Shown in pieces: positions 27,572 to 36,621 of a stretch of DNA of 64,000 bases. The translations under genes and the position numbers were made by a program. The notes under the pieces are model-generated. The model had not been told where the DNA came from. It searched no databases and saw nothing but the letters and a program-made list of their open reading frames with translations. Source of the DNA: WTFV01 sp965200895 (lineage in GTDB: Bacteria; Acidobacteriota; Vicinamibacteria; Vicinamibacterales; UBA8438); the NCBI GenBank assembly GCA_965200895.1, contig CBDAVM010000002.1, forward strand, positions 558,001 through 622,000, written 5' to 3'. The stretch's first letter is position 1; each line of letters starts with the position of its first letter.

Positions 27572-28477
27572 ATGAGACGCATGCTGGTGCTCGGTACGGT
27601 CGTCGCCATCGGCGGTCTGTCCGCGGTGGTCAGTTCGGAGCAGGCGTTGTCGCAGGCGGCGCTCGACGCAACGGTCATCGAACAGGTGCGGGACAACCTG
27701 TACGTCATCACGGGTTCGAGCCCGCTCGACCGCTCGGCGTTCAGCGGCGGCAACACCGGCGTCCACATCGGCGAGGACGGCATCACGCTGGTCGACACCA
27801 AGCTGCCCGGCTGGGGGCAGGCCCTGATGGACCGCATCCGCACGGTCAGCGACAAGCCGGTGACGACCATCATCAACACGCACACGCACGGCGACCACGT
27901 GGGGAGCAACGCCTTCTTCCCCGAGTCGGTGCAGATCGTCGTACAGGAGAACACCGAGGCCAACATGGGCCGGCTCGGCATGTTCGAGGGCGACACGGCG
28001 CACGGGATGCCGGACACGACCTACACGGACCGGCTGACGCTCGGCTCCGGGGCCGACCGCATCGAGCTCTACCACTTCGGTCCCGGCCATACGAACGGTG
28101 ACACGTTCATCCTGTATCCCGGCCTGCGGGTCCTGCAGATGGGCGACATGTTCCCGTGGCGGGACGCGCCGTTCCTCGACCGCAGCAACGGCGGCAGCGG
28201 AGTCTCGTTCCCCGACACGCTCCAGGCGCTGATCGACAACGTGGACGGCTACGACACCGTCGTCCCCGGTCACATCCCGGTAACCACGCCCGAGTCGCTC
28301 CAGCAGTACCAGCGCTTCACCGCCGACCTGCTCGCCGCCGTGCGCGGGGCCATCGAGGCGGGGCAGAGCGTGGAGGAGGCCGCCGCGTCGATCGACCTGA
28401 CCGGGCAGTACGCGGGCTACCGCACCGAGCGGATGGCCGCCGCCATCGCGGCGATCTACGAGGAGCTCGGCCAGTAG
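27572..28477 (+). CDS. Exported MBL-fold metallo-hydrolase (paralogue 2 of 3)
   Basis: This 301-residue protein has a signal segment (MLVLGTVVAIGGLSAVVSS) and an MBL fold with NTHTHGDHVGSN, FGPGHTNGD, LQMGDMFPW and VVPGHIP. It shares with paralogues 1 and 3 the IxQVRDNLYVI-type start, the DTKxPGWGQxLxDRI segment, PVTTIINTH and the NGGSGV loop, so the three have a common origin. It is the most diverged: the final metal-site loop is PGHIPVTTP rather than TGHSTQMT. GGAGG precedes ATG 27572. A strong hairpin at 28502 separates it from the methyltransferase gene downstream. Confidence 0.88.
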   Translation: MRRMLVLGTVVAIGGLSAVVSSEQALSQAALDATVIEQVRDNLYVITGSSPLDRSAFSGGNTGVHIGEDGITLVDTKLPGWGQALMDRIRTVSDKPVTTIINTHTHGDHVGSNAFFPESVQIVVQENTEANMGRLGMFEGDTAHGMPDTTYTDRLTLGSGADRIELYHFGPGHTNGDTFILYPGLRVLQMGDMFPWRDAPFLDRSNGGSGVSFPDTLQALIDNVDGYDTVVPGHIPVTTPESLQQYQRFTADLLAAVRGAIEAGQSVEEAAASIDLTGQYAGYRTERMAAAIAAIYEELGQ

Positions 28478-28501
28478 GCGGCAGGAAGTGCGTCGGCGCG
28501 A

Positions 28502-28526
28502 GCCGGCCCGGACAGTCCGGGCCGGC
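28502..28526 (+). terminator. Perfect 11-bp hairpin between an MBL gene and a methyltransferase gene
   Basis: GCCGGCCCGGA and TCCGGGCCGGC pair perfectly around a CAG loop, 25 bp after the MBL stop and 19 bp before the methyltransferase ATG. There is no T tract. It could terminate the upstream transcript or regulate the restriction-modification operon. Confidence 0.45.
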
Positions 28527-28544
28527 CGGCGGGTGGGACGCGAC

Positions 28545-29537
28545 ATGAGCGCCGACAGTCCGGTCGACGCATTCGTTCCGGAACCTCTCAGGCAACTGGA
28601 GGACCCCGCGCGCGATCTGCCGCGGATCGCGAAGGATCCGTCCGCGATGGCGGCGATCCGGGCTGCCGTGGGGCAGGTGCCGACCCGCCACCGGCTGTTG
28701 CTCGGAGACGCCCGCCAGGCGACGCTTCCTGACGGGTCGATTCACCTCGTGCTCACTTCGCCGCCGTACTGGACCCTCAAGGAGTACCGCCGGGGTGCAG
28801 GCCAACTGGGTTGGATTTCCGACTACGACGAGTTTCTGGAACAGCTCGATGCGGTCTGGCGCGTGTGCCACGGGGCGCTCGTGCCTGGAGGGCGGCTCAT
28901 CTGCGTCGTGGGCGACGTCTGTCTGTCGCGGCGCAGAAATGGCGGACGGCACACCGTGGTTCCCCTGCACGCCTCCATTCAGGACCGGTGCCGATCTCTC
29001 GGGTTCGACAATCTGGCGCCGATCATCTGGTACAAGATCGCGAACGCAGCGCATGAGGTGGAGCGGGGAACCGGGGGCTTCCTGGGCAAACCCTACGAGC
29101 CCAATGCCGTCATCAAGAACGATGTCGAGTTCATCCTCATGCAACGCAAGCCGGGCGGCTACCGAAGGCCGGGCCTTGCTGCGCGTACGCTCAGTCTGTT
29201 GTCGGAAGAGAGCTTCAGGACGCTGTTCCGGCAGGTATGGGCCGACATCGCCGGTGCGTCAACCCGGGACCATCCCGCACCTTATCCGGTCGCGCTGGCG
29301 GATCGTCTCATCAGGATGTTCAGTTTCGTCGGGGATACGGTGCTCGATCCCTTCACCGGAACGGCGTCGACCCAGATCGCTGCGGCCGCATGCGGCCGCA
29401 ACAGCATCGGCATCGAAGTCGATCCGGTGTACCACGAACAGGCGCTGACACGGTTGCGGACCGAAACGGCCAGCCTGCTGAGTCCCGCCGACGTGACCGC
29501 CGCCGGGATCGACACGGAATGGCCAGCCACCGCGTAG
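28545..29537 (+). CDS. Type II restriction-modification system DNA methyltransferase (N4-cytosine/beta class)
   Basis: The 330-residue enzyme has the catalytic motif IV TSPPYW (about residue 70) before the S-adenosylmethionine motif I DPFTGTASTQIAAAACGR near the C-terminus; this order defines the beta class. SPPY favours N4-cytosine methylation. A target-recognition region lies between, including WYKIANAAHEVERGTGGFLG and KNDVEFILMQRKPGGYRRPG, which is typical of N4C enzymes. The recognition site cannot be read from sequence. The partner nuclease gene starts 10 bp after its stop. The start is the ATG of MSADSPVD. Confidence 0.92.
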   Translation: MSADSPVDAFVPEPLRQLEDPARDLPRIAKDPSAMAAIRAAVGQVPTRHRLLLGDARQATLPDGSIHLVLTSPPYWTLKEYRRGAGQLGWISDYDEFLEQLDAVWRVCHGALVPGGRLICVVGDVCLSRRRNGGRHTVVPLHASIQDRCRSLGFDNLAPIIWYKIANAAHEVERGTGGFLGKPYEPNAVIKNDVEFILMQRKPGGYRRPGLAARTLSLLSEESFRTLFRQVWADIAGASTRDHPAPYPVALADRLIRMFSFVGDTVLDPFTGTASTQIAAAACGRNSIGIEVDPVYHEQALTRLRTETASLLSPADVTAAGIDTEWPATA

Positions 29538-29547
29538 GCGGCCCGGC

Positions 29548-30150
29548 ATGATCACCGCCCAGGACGCCGTCGACGATCTGTACCGAATCGCGGTCACGGA
29601 GCGAAAGGCGACATCGACGGCGCGGCTTGACGTGCTGGCGGACTTCTGCGTCCAGGAACTGATGTCCCGCGGGCTGAAGGATGTGGAGAAGGAGGCGTCG
29701 ATTCCCGGCGCCGGTCGGCCAAAGAAATGGGACGTCGCGTGGTGCTACGACGGCAAGTACCGATTGGGGATCTCCCTGAAGTCACTCTTGAGGAACCTCG
29801 GCGGCACCGTGCCGAATCGAATCGATGACATGATCGGCGAGGTCACGAACACGCAGCTTCATTCGCCCGAGATCGTGATCGGGTACATCATGATCTTCAA
29901 CATCGCGGAAGACAGCATGTCCACGAAGCACGGCTCGACGTGGTGCCAGCTTTTTCGAGAACGTGTGACCACGCTGTCTGGCCGCAGACCACCCTCCTGG
30001 ACGACCGGGACGGTCGAGGACTTCGTGCTGGTCGAGGTGGATTTCGGCGCGGACTCAGCGATCCGGGCGATGTCGCAGACGTTCGATCAGTTCTTCGACA
30101 CACTGATCGAGCAGGTCGCGAGGCGTAATCCCAACGCCGTCGCGACATGA
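29548..30150 (+). CDS. Type II restriction endonuclease, PD-(D/E)XK-like
   Basis: The 200-residue protein follows the methyltransferase by 10 bp and is its expected nuclease partner. A catalytic-core candidate is KKWDVAWCYDGKYRLGISLK, in which Asp (WDVAW) and the SLK lysine fit a PD-(D/E)XK-type active site with Ser in place of Glu. The helical segment RNLGGTVPNRIDDMIGEVTN follows it, as in a number of small type II enzymes. Cleavage specificity is unknown. The gene is intact and starts at ATG 29548. It ends 20 bp from the convergent quinoprotein gene. Confidence 0.8.
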   Translation: MITAQDAVDDLYRIAVTERKATSTARLDVLADFCVQELMSRGLKDVEKEASIPGAGRPKKWDVAWCYDGKYRLGISLKSLLRNLGGTVPNRIDDMIGEVTNTQLHSPEIVIGYIMIFNIAEDSMSTKHGSTWCQLFRERVTTLSGRRPPSWTTGTVEDFVLVEVDFGADSAIRAMSQTFDQFFDTLIEQVARRNPNAVAT

Positions 30151-30170
30151 TGTGGCCCGCGGAACACCGC

Positions 30171-32237
30171 CTACCGCTCGGGCAGCGCGAACGCGACGTA
30201 CTCCGAGCCGGACGGCGGTCCCATGCGGCCGCCGCCGGCGGCAATCACCACGTACTGCCGGCCGTCCACGGCGTAGACCGCGGGCGTCGAGAAGCCGGCG
30301 GCCGGCAGATCCGCCTGCCACAGCTTCGCGCCGTCACGCGTGTCGTAGGCCCGGAACTTCCGGTCCGGCGTTGCGGCGATGAAGATCAGTCCCGAGGCGG
30401 TGACCACCGGCCCGCCGTAGCTCTCCGACCCGAGTCCCTGACCGACGGTCTGCGGGTAGTCGCCGAAGGGCACCTGCCAGTCGAAGTCGCCGGTGGCCAG
30501 ATCGACCGACGTCAGCGTGCCCCAGGGCGTCCGGTTGCCCGGCAGCCCGTCCTGGTCGCGCAGCCACGTGTAGCCGCCGAACGCATAGTCCACCTCGGTC
30601 GACGGGGGCAGATCCTCCTCCGCTTCCGGGTTGCGGACGTAGCGGATCGCGGCGCGGATCTCGATCTCGTCCAGGTGGGCGAAGCCGGTCATCCGGCCCC
30701 GCCCGTTGCGCACCACGTCGTTGATCTCCTGTACGGTCAGCCGTTCGGCGACATCGATCAGACTGGGACCGACCGCGTTGCCGGCGCGGTCGGCGCCGTG
30801 GCAGACGCCGCAGTGCTCCGCGTAGACACCGCGCGAGCTGAAACCGACCGGCACTTCGTAGAGCTGCAGGATCGCGCCGATCTCCGACGAGTTGACGATC
30901 AGCCGGCTGGTCGCCGGGTCGAACGCCGAGCCGCCCCATTCCTGGCCCCCGTCGTAGCCGGGGTACATCATCGTCCCCTGCAGGCTGGGCGGCGCCCAGG
31001 GCCGCTGGTCGAGCCGGTCCCAGATGGCGCGCACGAAGTCGATCGACTCCCGGCTCCGTGTGGTCATCTCGAAACGCTGCCGAGTCAGCGCTATCGCCGA
31101 CTCCGGCTGCGTCGTCACGACCACCTCGCCCGGGATGTCGCTGGGATGGGCCGTGACCTCGTTGATGTCGTAGAGCGATTCGCCGGTCTCGCGTTCGAAG
31201 AGGAACAGGTGGCCCGACTTGCTGGTGAGCGCCACCGCGTCGATGGTCCGGCCGTCGCGCTCGAGCTGCACCAAGGTCGGGGGCGACGGCAGGTCGCGGT
31301 CCCACACATCGTGCCGTATCGTCTGGAAGTGCCAGCGGCGCTCGCCGGTTCGGACGTCGATGGCCAGCAGGCTGTTGGCGAAGAGGTTGTCGCCGACGCG
31401 CGAGGCGCCGTAGAAGTCGGGCGTCGCCGATCCGGTCGGCGCGAACAGCAGACCGCGCTCGGCATCGAGCGCCATGCCGGTCCAGGTGTTGGCGCCGCCC
31501 GCCGCGTCCAGGGCGCCGTCGGCCCAGGTTTCCGAACCCGGCGCGCCCGGGGGCGGGACATTGTGATGCCGCCAGACGAGCGAGCCGTCGATGGCGCTGT
31601 AGGCCGAGATGGCGCCCGGCAGTGCGTCGGCCGCCTCGCTCGTCGAGAAGCCCATCACGATCAGGTCCTCGAAGACGATGCCCGGCACCGTGACGCGCAG
31701 CGGACCGTCTCCGTCCACGGTCGCCGACAGGTCGACGACGCCGTTGTCGCCGAAGTCGACCACCGGCTGTCCCACGGCCGGATCGAGCGCGACCAGCGCG
31801 TCGTTGCCGGTGAAGAAGAGACGCGCCGCCGGGCCGCTCCCGGTCTCGCGTTCCCACCACATCAGGCCGCGCTGGGGGGCGCCCTCGATGCCCGGGTCGT
31901 AGCGCCACAGCTCCTCGCCGGTGGCCGCGTTCAGGGCGAATGCGACCAGCCGCGGCGACAGGCCGTAGAGCACTCCGTCGACGACGAGCGGGCTCGTGTA
32001 CATGGTCGAGTTGCCCGCTCGCAGCGCGCCGGAGTCGTAGGTCCAGGCGACCTCCAGGGCGGCGACGTTCTCGCGCTTGATCTGGTCCAGAGGCGAGTAG
32101 TGGCGGCGGCCCACGTCGCCCAGGTAGGTGTCCCAGTCGGTGTTCTGCGCGGCGGTCGGGGCGGCGGAGAGCGCGAGCAGGGCCGGAAGGATCGCGGTCG
32201 TGCGGATTGGCTGTGTCACGACAGCACTATGCCGCAT
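30171..32237 (-). CDS. PQQ-dependent quinoprotein dehydrogenase with inserted cytochrome c domain
   Basis: The 688-residue exported protein has a signal peptide (TTAILPALLALSAAPTAAQ) and an eight-bladed quinoprotein propeller with tryptophan-docking blades, such as WDTYLGDVGRRHYSPLDQI, NVAALEVAWTYDSG and GPVVTASGLIFIAATPDRKF. A c-type cytochrome domain with CGVCHG (about residue 420) is inserted before the last blades. This layout fits membrane-peripheral glucose- or alcohol-type PQQ dehydrogenases that pass electrons to a cytochrome chain. The substrate cannot be told. Start is taken as ATG 32237; a TTG at 32255 would add six residues. It converges on the restriction endonuclease gene. Confidence 0.9.
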   Translation of the reverse strand: MRHSAVVTQPIRTTAILPALLALSAAPTAAQNTDWDTYLGDVGRRHYSPLDQIKRENVAALEVAWTYDSGALRAGNSTMYTSPLVVDGVLYGLSPRLVAFALNAATGEELWRYDPGIEGAPQRGLMWWERETGSGPAARLFFTGNDALVALDPAVGQPVVDFGDNGVVDLSATVDGDGPLRVTVPGIVFEDLIVMGFSTSEAADALPGAISAYSAIDGSLVWRHHNVPPPGAPGSETWADGALDAAGGANTWTGMALDAERGLLFAPTGSATPDFYGASRVGDNLFANSLLAIDVRTGERRWHFQTIRHDVWDRDLPSPPTLVQLERDGRTIDAVALTSKSGHLFLFERETGESLYDINEVTAHPSDIPGEVVVTTQPESAIALTRQRFEMTTRSRESIDFVRAIWDRLDQRPWAPPSLQGTMMYPGYDGGQEWGGSAFDPATSRLIVNSSEIGAILQLYEVPVGFSSRGVYAEHCGVCHGADRAGNAVGPSLIDVAERLTVQEINDVVRNGRGRMTGFAHLDEIEIRAAIRYVRNPEAEEDLPPSTEVDYAFGGYTWLRDQDGLPGNRTPWGTLTSVDLATGDFDWQVPFGDYPQTVGQGLGSESYGGPVVTASGLIFIAATPDRKFRAYDTRDGAKLWQADLPAAGFSTPAVYAVDGRQYVVIAAGGGRMGPPSGSEYVAFALPER

Positions 32238-32327
32238 GGGGAACATCGCGCGCAACCTGCGGGCGGTGCGTTTCCCGGACCTCGTTCAGCCGCTGGCGGT
32301 CTCGGCGGGCGGAGTCGGGACGCGCCA

Positions 32328-32397
32328 GCCGGCCGGCCTGGCCCGGTGCGTCCTGCCGGCCGGCCTGGCCCTGTGCGTCCTGCCGGCCGGCCTGGTC
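32328..32397. repeat. 27-bp tandem repeat, about 2.6 copies
   Basis: The unit GCCGGCCGGCCTGGCCC plus GGTGCGTCCT occurs at 32328-32354, again with one change at 32355-32381, and partly at 32382-32397. It is non-coding and strongly palindromic (GCCGGCCGGC). Confidence 0.75.
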
Positions 32398-32475
32398 GGA
32401 CGACCGTTGCCCGGGCCGGTGTGGGCCGGCCGACGCCGCCGAGGTCGCTGTAGTGGCGGACGACGGCGCAATCCC

Positions 32476-32584
32476 GTTGTGATCGCCGTGATCCGGGCCG
32501 GTGTGTGCGGTATGGCCAGGAGCGGCGTCGCCACGCGGCGCGCCACACGTTGTGATCGCTGTGATCCGGGCCGGTGTGTGCGGT
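32476..32584. repeat. 36-bp direct repeat with 73-bp period
   Basis: GTTGTGATCG-C-YGTGATCCGGGCCGGTGTGTGCGGT occurs at 32476-32511 and 32549-32584 with one difference. The unit and period resemble the 72-bp-period repeat near 10649, though the sequences differ. Confidence 0.7.
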
Positions 32585-32690
32585 GCTATCCTGACAGGCC
32601 GACCGGTGCGGCGGCGCGCCAAGCGTAGCACGGCTGCGACGGACGCCCGCCGATGACGCCGGAGACGGGTGCTCCGGCAGTGAGGTGCGC

Positions 32691-35378
32691 ATGACTTCGG
32701 ACGCGGCGTGGGCGGCCGCCTGCCTGGGCTTGGCGAGCATGGTGATCGGCTGCAACAGCGGCGCGTCCGACGTCGGCCCCGGCGTGCCGTGGGCGCTGGC
32801 CGAACGGCGCGCGGCGACGATCTTCAACCTGCACTACGACGTCCGCTTCGAGATTCCCGCGGCGCGCCGCGAGCCGATCACGGGGAGCGTCACCGCCTCG
32901 TTCACCCTGACCGAGGTCGGTCCGCTGGTCCTCGACTTCACCCAGCCCCCGGAACACGTCCACGCGGTTCGGGTCGCCGGCGCCCCGGTGGACTTCGGCG
33001 TGCGGGACGAGCACGTCATCGTGCCGGCCGATGTGATGTCGCCCGGACACAATGTCGTGGACATCGAGTTCACCGCGGGCGACGGATCGCTCAACCGCCA
33101 GGACGACTTCCTCTACACGCTGTTCGTCCCGGACCGGGCGCGCGTCGCCTTTCCCCTCTTCGATCAGCCGAACCTGAAGGCGCGGTTCCAGCTGCGGCTC
33201 GAGGTGCCGGCCCAGTGGCGTGCGGTGGCCAACGGGTCGCTGGCCTCGCGCGAGGTGCACGGCGACCGGGCGCTGCTCACGTTCACCGAGACCCACGCGA
33301 TCAGCAGTTACCTGTTCGCCTTCGCCGCGGGCGACTTCGATGTGGAGGAGGTGGAGCGCGACGGGCGCCGGATGGCGATGTTCCATCGCGAGACCGACCG
33401 CGCGCGGGTGGAGCGCAACGCCGACGCCATCTTCGACCTGCACGCGTCCGCCCTGGCCTGGCTGGAGGCGTACACCGGCATCGCGTTTCCCTTCGAGAAG
33501 TTCGACTTCGTGCTCGTGCCGGCCTTTCAGTACGGCGGCATGGAGCATCCGGGAGCGATCTTCTACCGGGCCGACGCCCTGCTGCTCGACGACAGCGCCA
33601 CCCAGAATGCGCACCTCGGACGGGCCAGCCTCATCGCGCACGAGACGGCCCACCTGTGGTTCGGGGACCTCGTCACGATGACATGGTTCGACGACGTATG
33701 GATGAAGGAGACCTTCGCCAACTTCATGGCCGCCAAGATCGTCAATCCGACGTTCCCCGAGGTCGACCACGACCTGCGGTTCCTGCTCGCGCACCATCCG
33801 GCGGCGTACGGCGTGGACCGCACCGCGGGCGCCAACCCCATCCGGCAGCCGCTCGACAACCTGAACGAGGCGGGGACCCTGTACGGCGCCATCATCTACC
33901 AGAAGGCGCCGATCGTCTTCGCGCATCTGGAACGGCTGATCGGCGAGGAGACTCTGCGCGACGGCCTGCGCGAGTACCTGCAGGCGCATGCCTACGCCAA
34001 TGCGAGCTGGAACGACCTGATCGCCATCCTCGACGCCCGGACCCCGGAGGACCTGGCCGCCTGGAGCCGGACGTGGGTGGAGGAGAGCGGTCGGCCGCGG
34101 GTCGAGGCGGCCTGGGAGACCGACGGGGACGCAATCGCCGAACTCGTGGTCCGGCAGTCGCCGGACGACAGTGGCGCGCGCCTCTGGCCCGATCCGGCGG
34201 CGGACGGGCCGGGATGGAACCCGTATGCGGTCGGTCCCGCCGACCCGGCGGCGCCCGGAGAGTCCGCATCCGCGCGAGCCGGCCGCGTGTGGAACCAGCG
34301 GCTCGACCTGCGGCTGGGGTACGCCGACGGCGCGTCGGACTTGCTGCCGCTGCACCTGCGGGACGCGGCGGCGGTGGTCGCGGCGGCGACTGGCCGGCCG
34401 GCGCCCGACTACGTGCTCGCCAACGGGAGCGGCCTCGGTTACGGACTCATGGTCCTCGACGCGCGCACGCGGGACCACCTGCTCGCGGCGCTGCCGGACA
34501 TCGAGGACGCGCTGACGCGGGCCATCGGCTGGGTGTCGCTCTGGGAGGCGCTGCTCGAAGGCGAGGTGGTTCCCGAGGCGCTGATCGATCTGGCGCAGCG
34601 CGCGCTGCCGGCGGAGACGGACGAGCAGAACGTCTCGCGCATCCTCGGCTACCTCAGCGCCACGTACTGGCGACACCTGACGCCGGAGCGGCGCGCGGCG
34701 CTGGCGCCGGGGATCGAGGCGCTGCTGTGGCGTCGGATCGCGGCGTCGGACAGCCGGAGCCTGGCCGCGGCGTACTTCGGCGCCTACCGTGACGTTGCCC
34801 TTTCCGCTGCTGCGGTGGCCCGCCTGGAGCGCATCTGGCGCGGGGAAGAGGACGTGCCCGGTGTGCCGCTCGCGGAGCGGGACCTCACGGCGCTGGCCCA
34901 CGGACTCGCGGTGCGGGCCGCACCGGGCAGTCCGGAGATCCTGGTCGCACAGCGCGATCGCATCGACAACCCCGACCGCCGCGCCGCGTTCGAGTTCGTC
35001 ATGCCGGCTCTGGCGGCCGACCGGAGCGTGCGCGACCGGTTCTTCGATTCCCTGCGCGACCCCGCCAACCGGGCCCGCGAGCCGTGGGTCCTGACCGCGC
35101 TCGGCTTCCTGCACCACCCGCTGCGGGCGCGCGAGTCGGAGGCCTACATCCGGCCGAGCCTCGACCTGCTGGAGGAGGTCCGGCGCACGGGCGACATCTT
35201 CTTCCCGGAACGGTGGCTGCACGCGACGCTCGGCGGGCATCGCTCGGCGGGCGCCGCCGTCATCGTCGAGCAGTACCTGGCCGACCAGCGGGATCTGCCG
35301 CCGCGGCTGCGCGCCAAGGTGCTGCAGGCGGCCGACGGGCTGCAGCGGGCAGCCCGGATCGTCAACCCGGAGCCCTGA
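32691..35378 (+). CDS. M1-family aminopeptidase lipoprotein
   Basis: The 895-residue protein begins with a lipoprotein-like signal (LGLASMVIGC). The domains are an N-terminal beta saddle, a thermolysin-like catalytic domain and a helical C-terminal domain. The substrate motif is GGMEHPG in place of GAMEN. Zinc site HETAHLWFGDLVTMTWFDD continues to the third-ligand Glu 18 residues after the last His (MKETFANF), giving HExxH-x18-E. Next is an LYGAIIYQKAP segment with the catalytic Tyr. M1 enzymes remove N-terminal residues from peptides; here it probably trims peptides outside the cytoplasm. ATG 32691 is preferred over GTG 32685. A partly proline-rich linker lies at about residue 500. Confidence 0.93.
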   Translation: MTSDAAWAAACLGLASMVIGCNSGASDVGPGVPWALAERRAATIFNLHYDVRFEIPAARREPITGSVTASFTLTEVGPLVLDFTQPPEHVHAVRVAGAPVDFGVRDEHVIVPADVMSPGHNVVDIEFTAGDGSLNRQDDFLYTLFVPDRARVAFPLFDQPNLKARFQLRLEVPAQWRAVANGSLASREVHGDRALLTFTETHAISSYLFAFAAGDFDVEEVERDGRRMAMFHRETDRARVERNADAIFDLHASALAWLEAYTGIAFPFEKFDFVLVPAFQYGGMEHPGAIFYRADALLLDDSATQNAHLGRASLIAHETAHLWFGDLVTMTWFDDVWMKETFANFMAAKIVNPTFPEVDHDLRFLLAHHPAAYGVDRTAGANPIRQPLDNLNEAGTLYGAIIYQKAPIVFAHLERLIGEETLRDGLREYLQAHAYANASWNDLIAILDARTPEDLAAWSRTWVEESGRPRVEAAWETDGDAIAELVVRQSPDDSGARLWPDPAADGPGWNPYAVGPADPAAPGESASARAGRVWNQRLDLRLGYADGASDLLPLHLRDAAAVVAAATGRPAPDYVLANGSGLGYGLMVLDARTRDHLLAALPDIEDALTRAIGWVSLWEALLEGEVVPEALIDLAQRALPAETDEQNVSRILGYLSATYWRHLTPERRAALAPGIEALLWRRIAASDSRSLAAAYFGAYRDVALSAAAVARLERIWRGEEDVPGVPLAERDLTALAHGLAVRAAPGSPEILVAQRDRIDNPDRRAAFEFVMPALAADRSVRDRFFDSLRDPANRAREPWVLTALGFLHHPLRARESEAYIRPSLDLLEEVRRTGDIFFPERWLHATLGGHRSAGAAVIVEQYLADQRDLPPRLRAKVLQAADGLQRAARIVNPEP

Positions 35379-35505
35379 GCCTCGCACGCCTCGCACCGCC
35401 CGCAGATCGCGCGCCGCGTCGCGTCAGCGCCATCTGTCGGTCAAATTCTCGTTTCTTCCGGTCCGTTCCGTGGTGACTGCCCGGCATCGGTTACCATGAA
35501 CGACG

Positions 35506-36621
35506 ATGACGCGGTGGACATCGTACCCCCTGGTCGCTGCGTACCCCCTGGTCGCTGCGGTCCTGGCCGCCTCGGTCGGCGCGCCTGCATCCGTCGCGGC
35601 GCACCCGGCGCCGTTCAGCTTCGTCGATCTGCGCATCGCGGACGGGACGCTCGATGTCACGGTGGTGGCCCATGTCTGGGACGTGGCCTACGAGTTCGAC
35701 ATCGACGACCCGGCGCTGGTGCTCGACCCCGACATCCTGGGGCTGCGCGGCGAGCGGCTCGGCGCGCTCCTCGGCGAGCGTCTGACGCTGGCGGTCGACG
35801 GGCGCCCGCTGGCGCTGGATCGCTGGTCCGAACCCCGGATCCTGGCGGAGCGGCAGTCGGTGAGCCTGCGCGCGCAGAGGACGTTGGACGACGGGATCGG
35901 CGCCGTCGTGGTCTCCGCCGACCTGTTCCCTTACGACCCGAAGCACCAGACGTTCCTCAATGTGTACGAGGATGCCGCACTGACGACGCAGGCCATCCTC
36001 GGCGGCGGGACGACCGACTACGAGTACTTCCTCGGCACCCGGCAGGGCGTGTGGGCCGTGCTCCAGAAGTTCGTCCCGTCGGGCGTGCACCACATCCTGA
36101 TCGGCCCGGATCACCTGCTGTTCCTCATCGGCCTGCTGCTGCTCGGCGGCAGCGTGCGGCAACTGCTGCTGGTGGTCACCGCGTTCACCGTCGCCCACAG
36201 CATCACGCTGTCGCTGGCGGTGCTCGGCGTCGTGGCGCCCCCGGCGCGGCTGGTCGAACCGATCATCGCACTGAGCATCGTCTACGTCGGCCTCGACAAC
36301 CTGCTGGCGCGCGGCGGGAAGGACATGCGGGTCTGGATCGCGCTGGTCTTCGGGCTGATCCACGGCTTCGGGTTCGCGAGCGTACTGCGCGAGATGGGGC
36401 TGCCGAGCGCGGCGTTGGGCTGGTCGCTGTTCTCGTTCAACTTCGGCGTGGAGATCGGACAGCTCGCGGTCGTCCTGGTCGTCGCCGCCGTCCTGGCGCA
36501 GATCCGGGCGTACAGCGCAGTGGCCGGTCAGCGGATCGCCGTCGCGGGCTCGGTCGCGGTGATTGCGGCCGGCGCATTCTGGTTCGTGGAGCGGGTGTTC
36601 CTGTCGGGAGGCATGGCATGA
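35506..36621 (+). CDS. HupE/UreJ-family membrane protein
   Basis: The 371-residue protein has a signal peptide and an extracytoplasmic domain of about 170 residues (from HPAPFSFVDLRIADGTLDVTV). A six- to seven-helix HupE/UreJ domain follows, with GVHHILIGPDHLLFLIGLLL, AFTVAHSITLSLAVL, GLIHGFGFASVLREMGL and FNFGVEIGQL. The conserved His and Asp in the helices suggest metal (nickel or cobalt) transport or a related role; in this long form the function is not established. The signal peptide contains an exact 18-bp duplication (35523-35558) encoding YPLVAA twice. Its stop overlaps the MBL start (ATGA). Confidence 0.87.
   Translation: MTRWTSYPLVAAYPLVAAVLAASVGAPASVAAHPAPFSFVDLRIADGTLDVTVVAHVWDVAYEFDIDDPALVLDPDILGLRGERLGALLGERLTLAVDGRPLALDRWSEPRILAERQSVSLRAQRTLDDGIGAVVVSADLFPYDPKHQTFLNVYEDAALTTQAILGGGTTDYEYFLGTRQGVWAVLQKFVPSGVHHILIGPDHLLFLIGLLLLGGSVRQLLLVVTAFTVAHSITLSLAVLGVVAPPARLVEPIIALSIVYVGLDNLLARGGKDMRVWIALVFGLIHGFGFASVLREMGLPSAALGWSLFSFNFGVEIGQLAVVLVVAAVLAQIRAYSAVAGQRIAVAGSVAVIAAGAFWFVERVFLSGGMA
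35523..35558 (+). repeat. Exact 18-bp tandem duplication in a signal-peptide coding region
   Basis: GTACCCCCTGGTCGCTGC is repeated back to back and in frame, doubling YPLVAA at the start of the HupE/UreJ protein. Perfect identity suggests a recent slippage event. Confidence 0.9.

Larger units (their letters stand above)
32238..32690. other. Repeat-rich divergent intergenic region
   Basis: No gene is recognised in these 453 bp. They hold a 27-bp tandem array (32328-32397) and a 36-bp sequence repeated 73 bp apart (32476-32511, 32549-32584). They must carry the promoters of the quinoprotein gene (-) and the M1 peptidase gene (+), but no clear hexamers were found. Confidence 0.5.

Noticed and set aside
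32328..32584. CRISPR array from the repeat cluster
   Set aside because: The 27-bp units are directly adjacent with no spacers, and the 36-bp unit occurs only twice. No cas gene is nearby.
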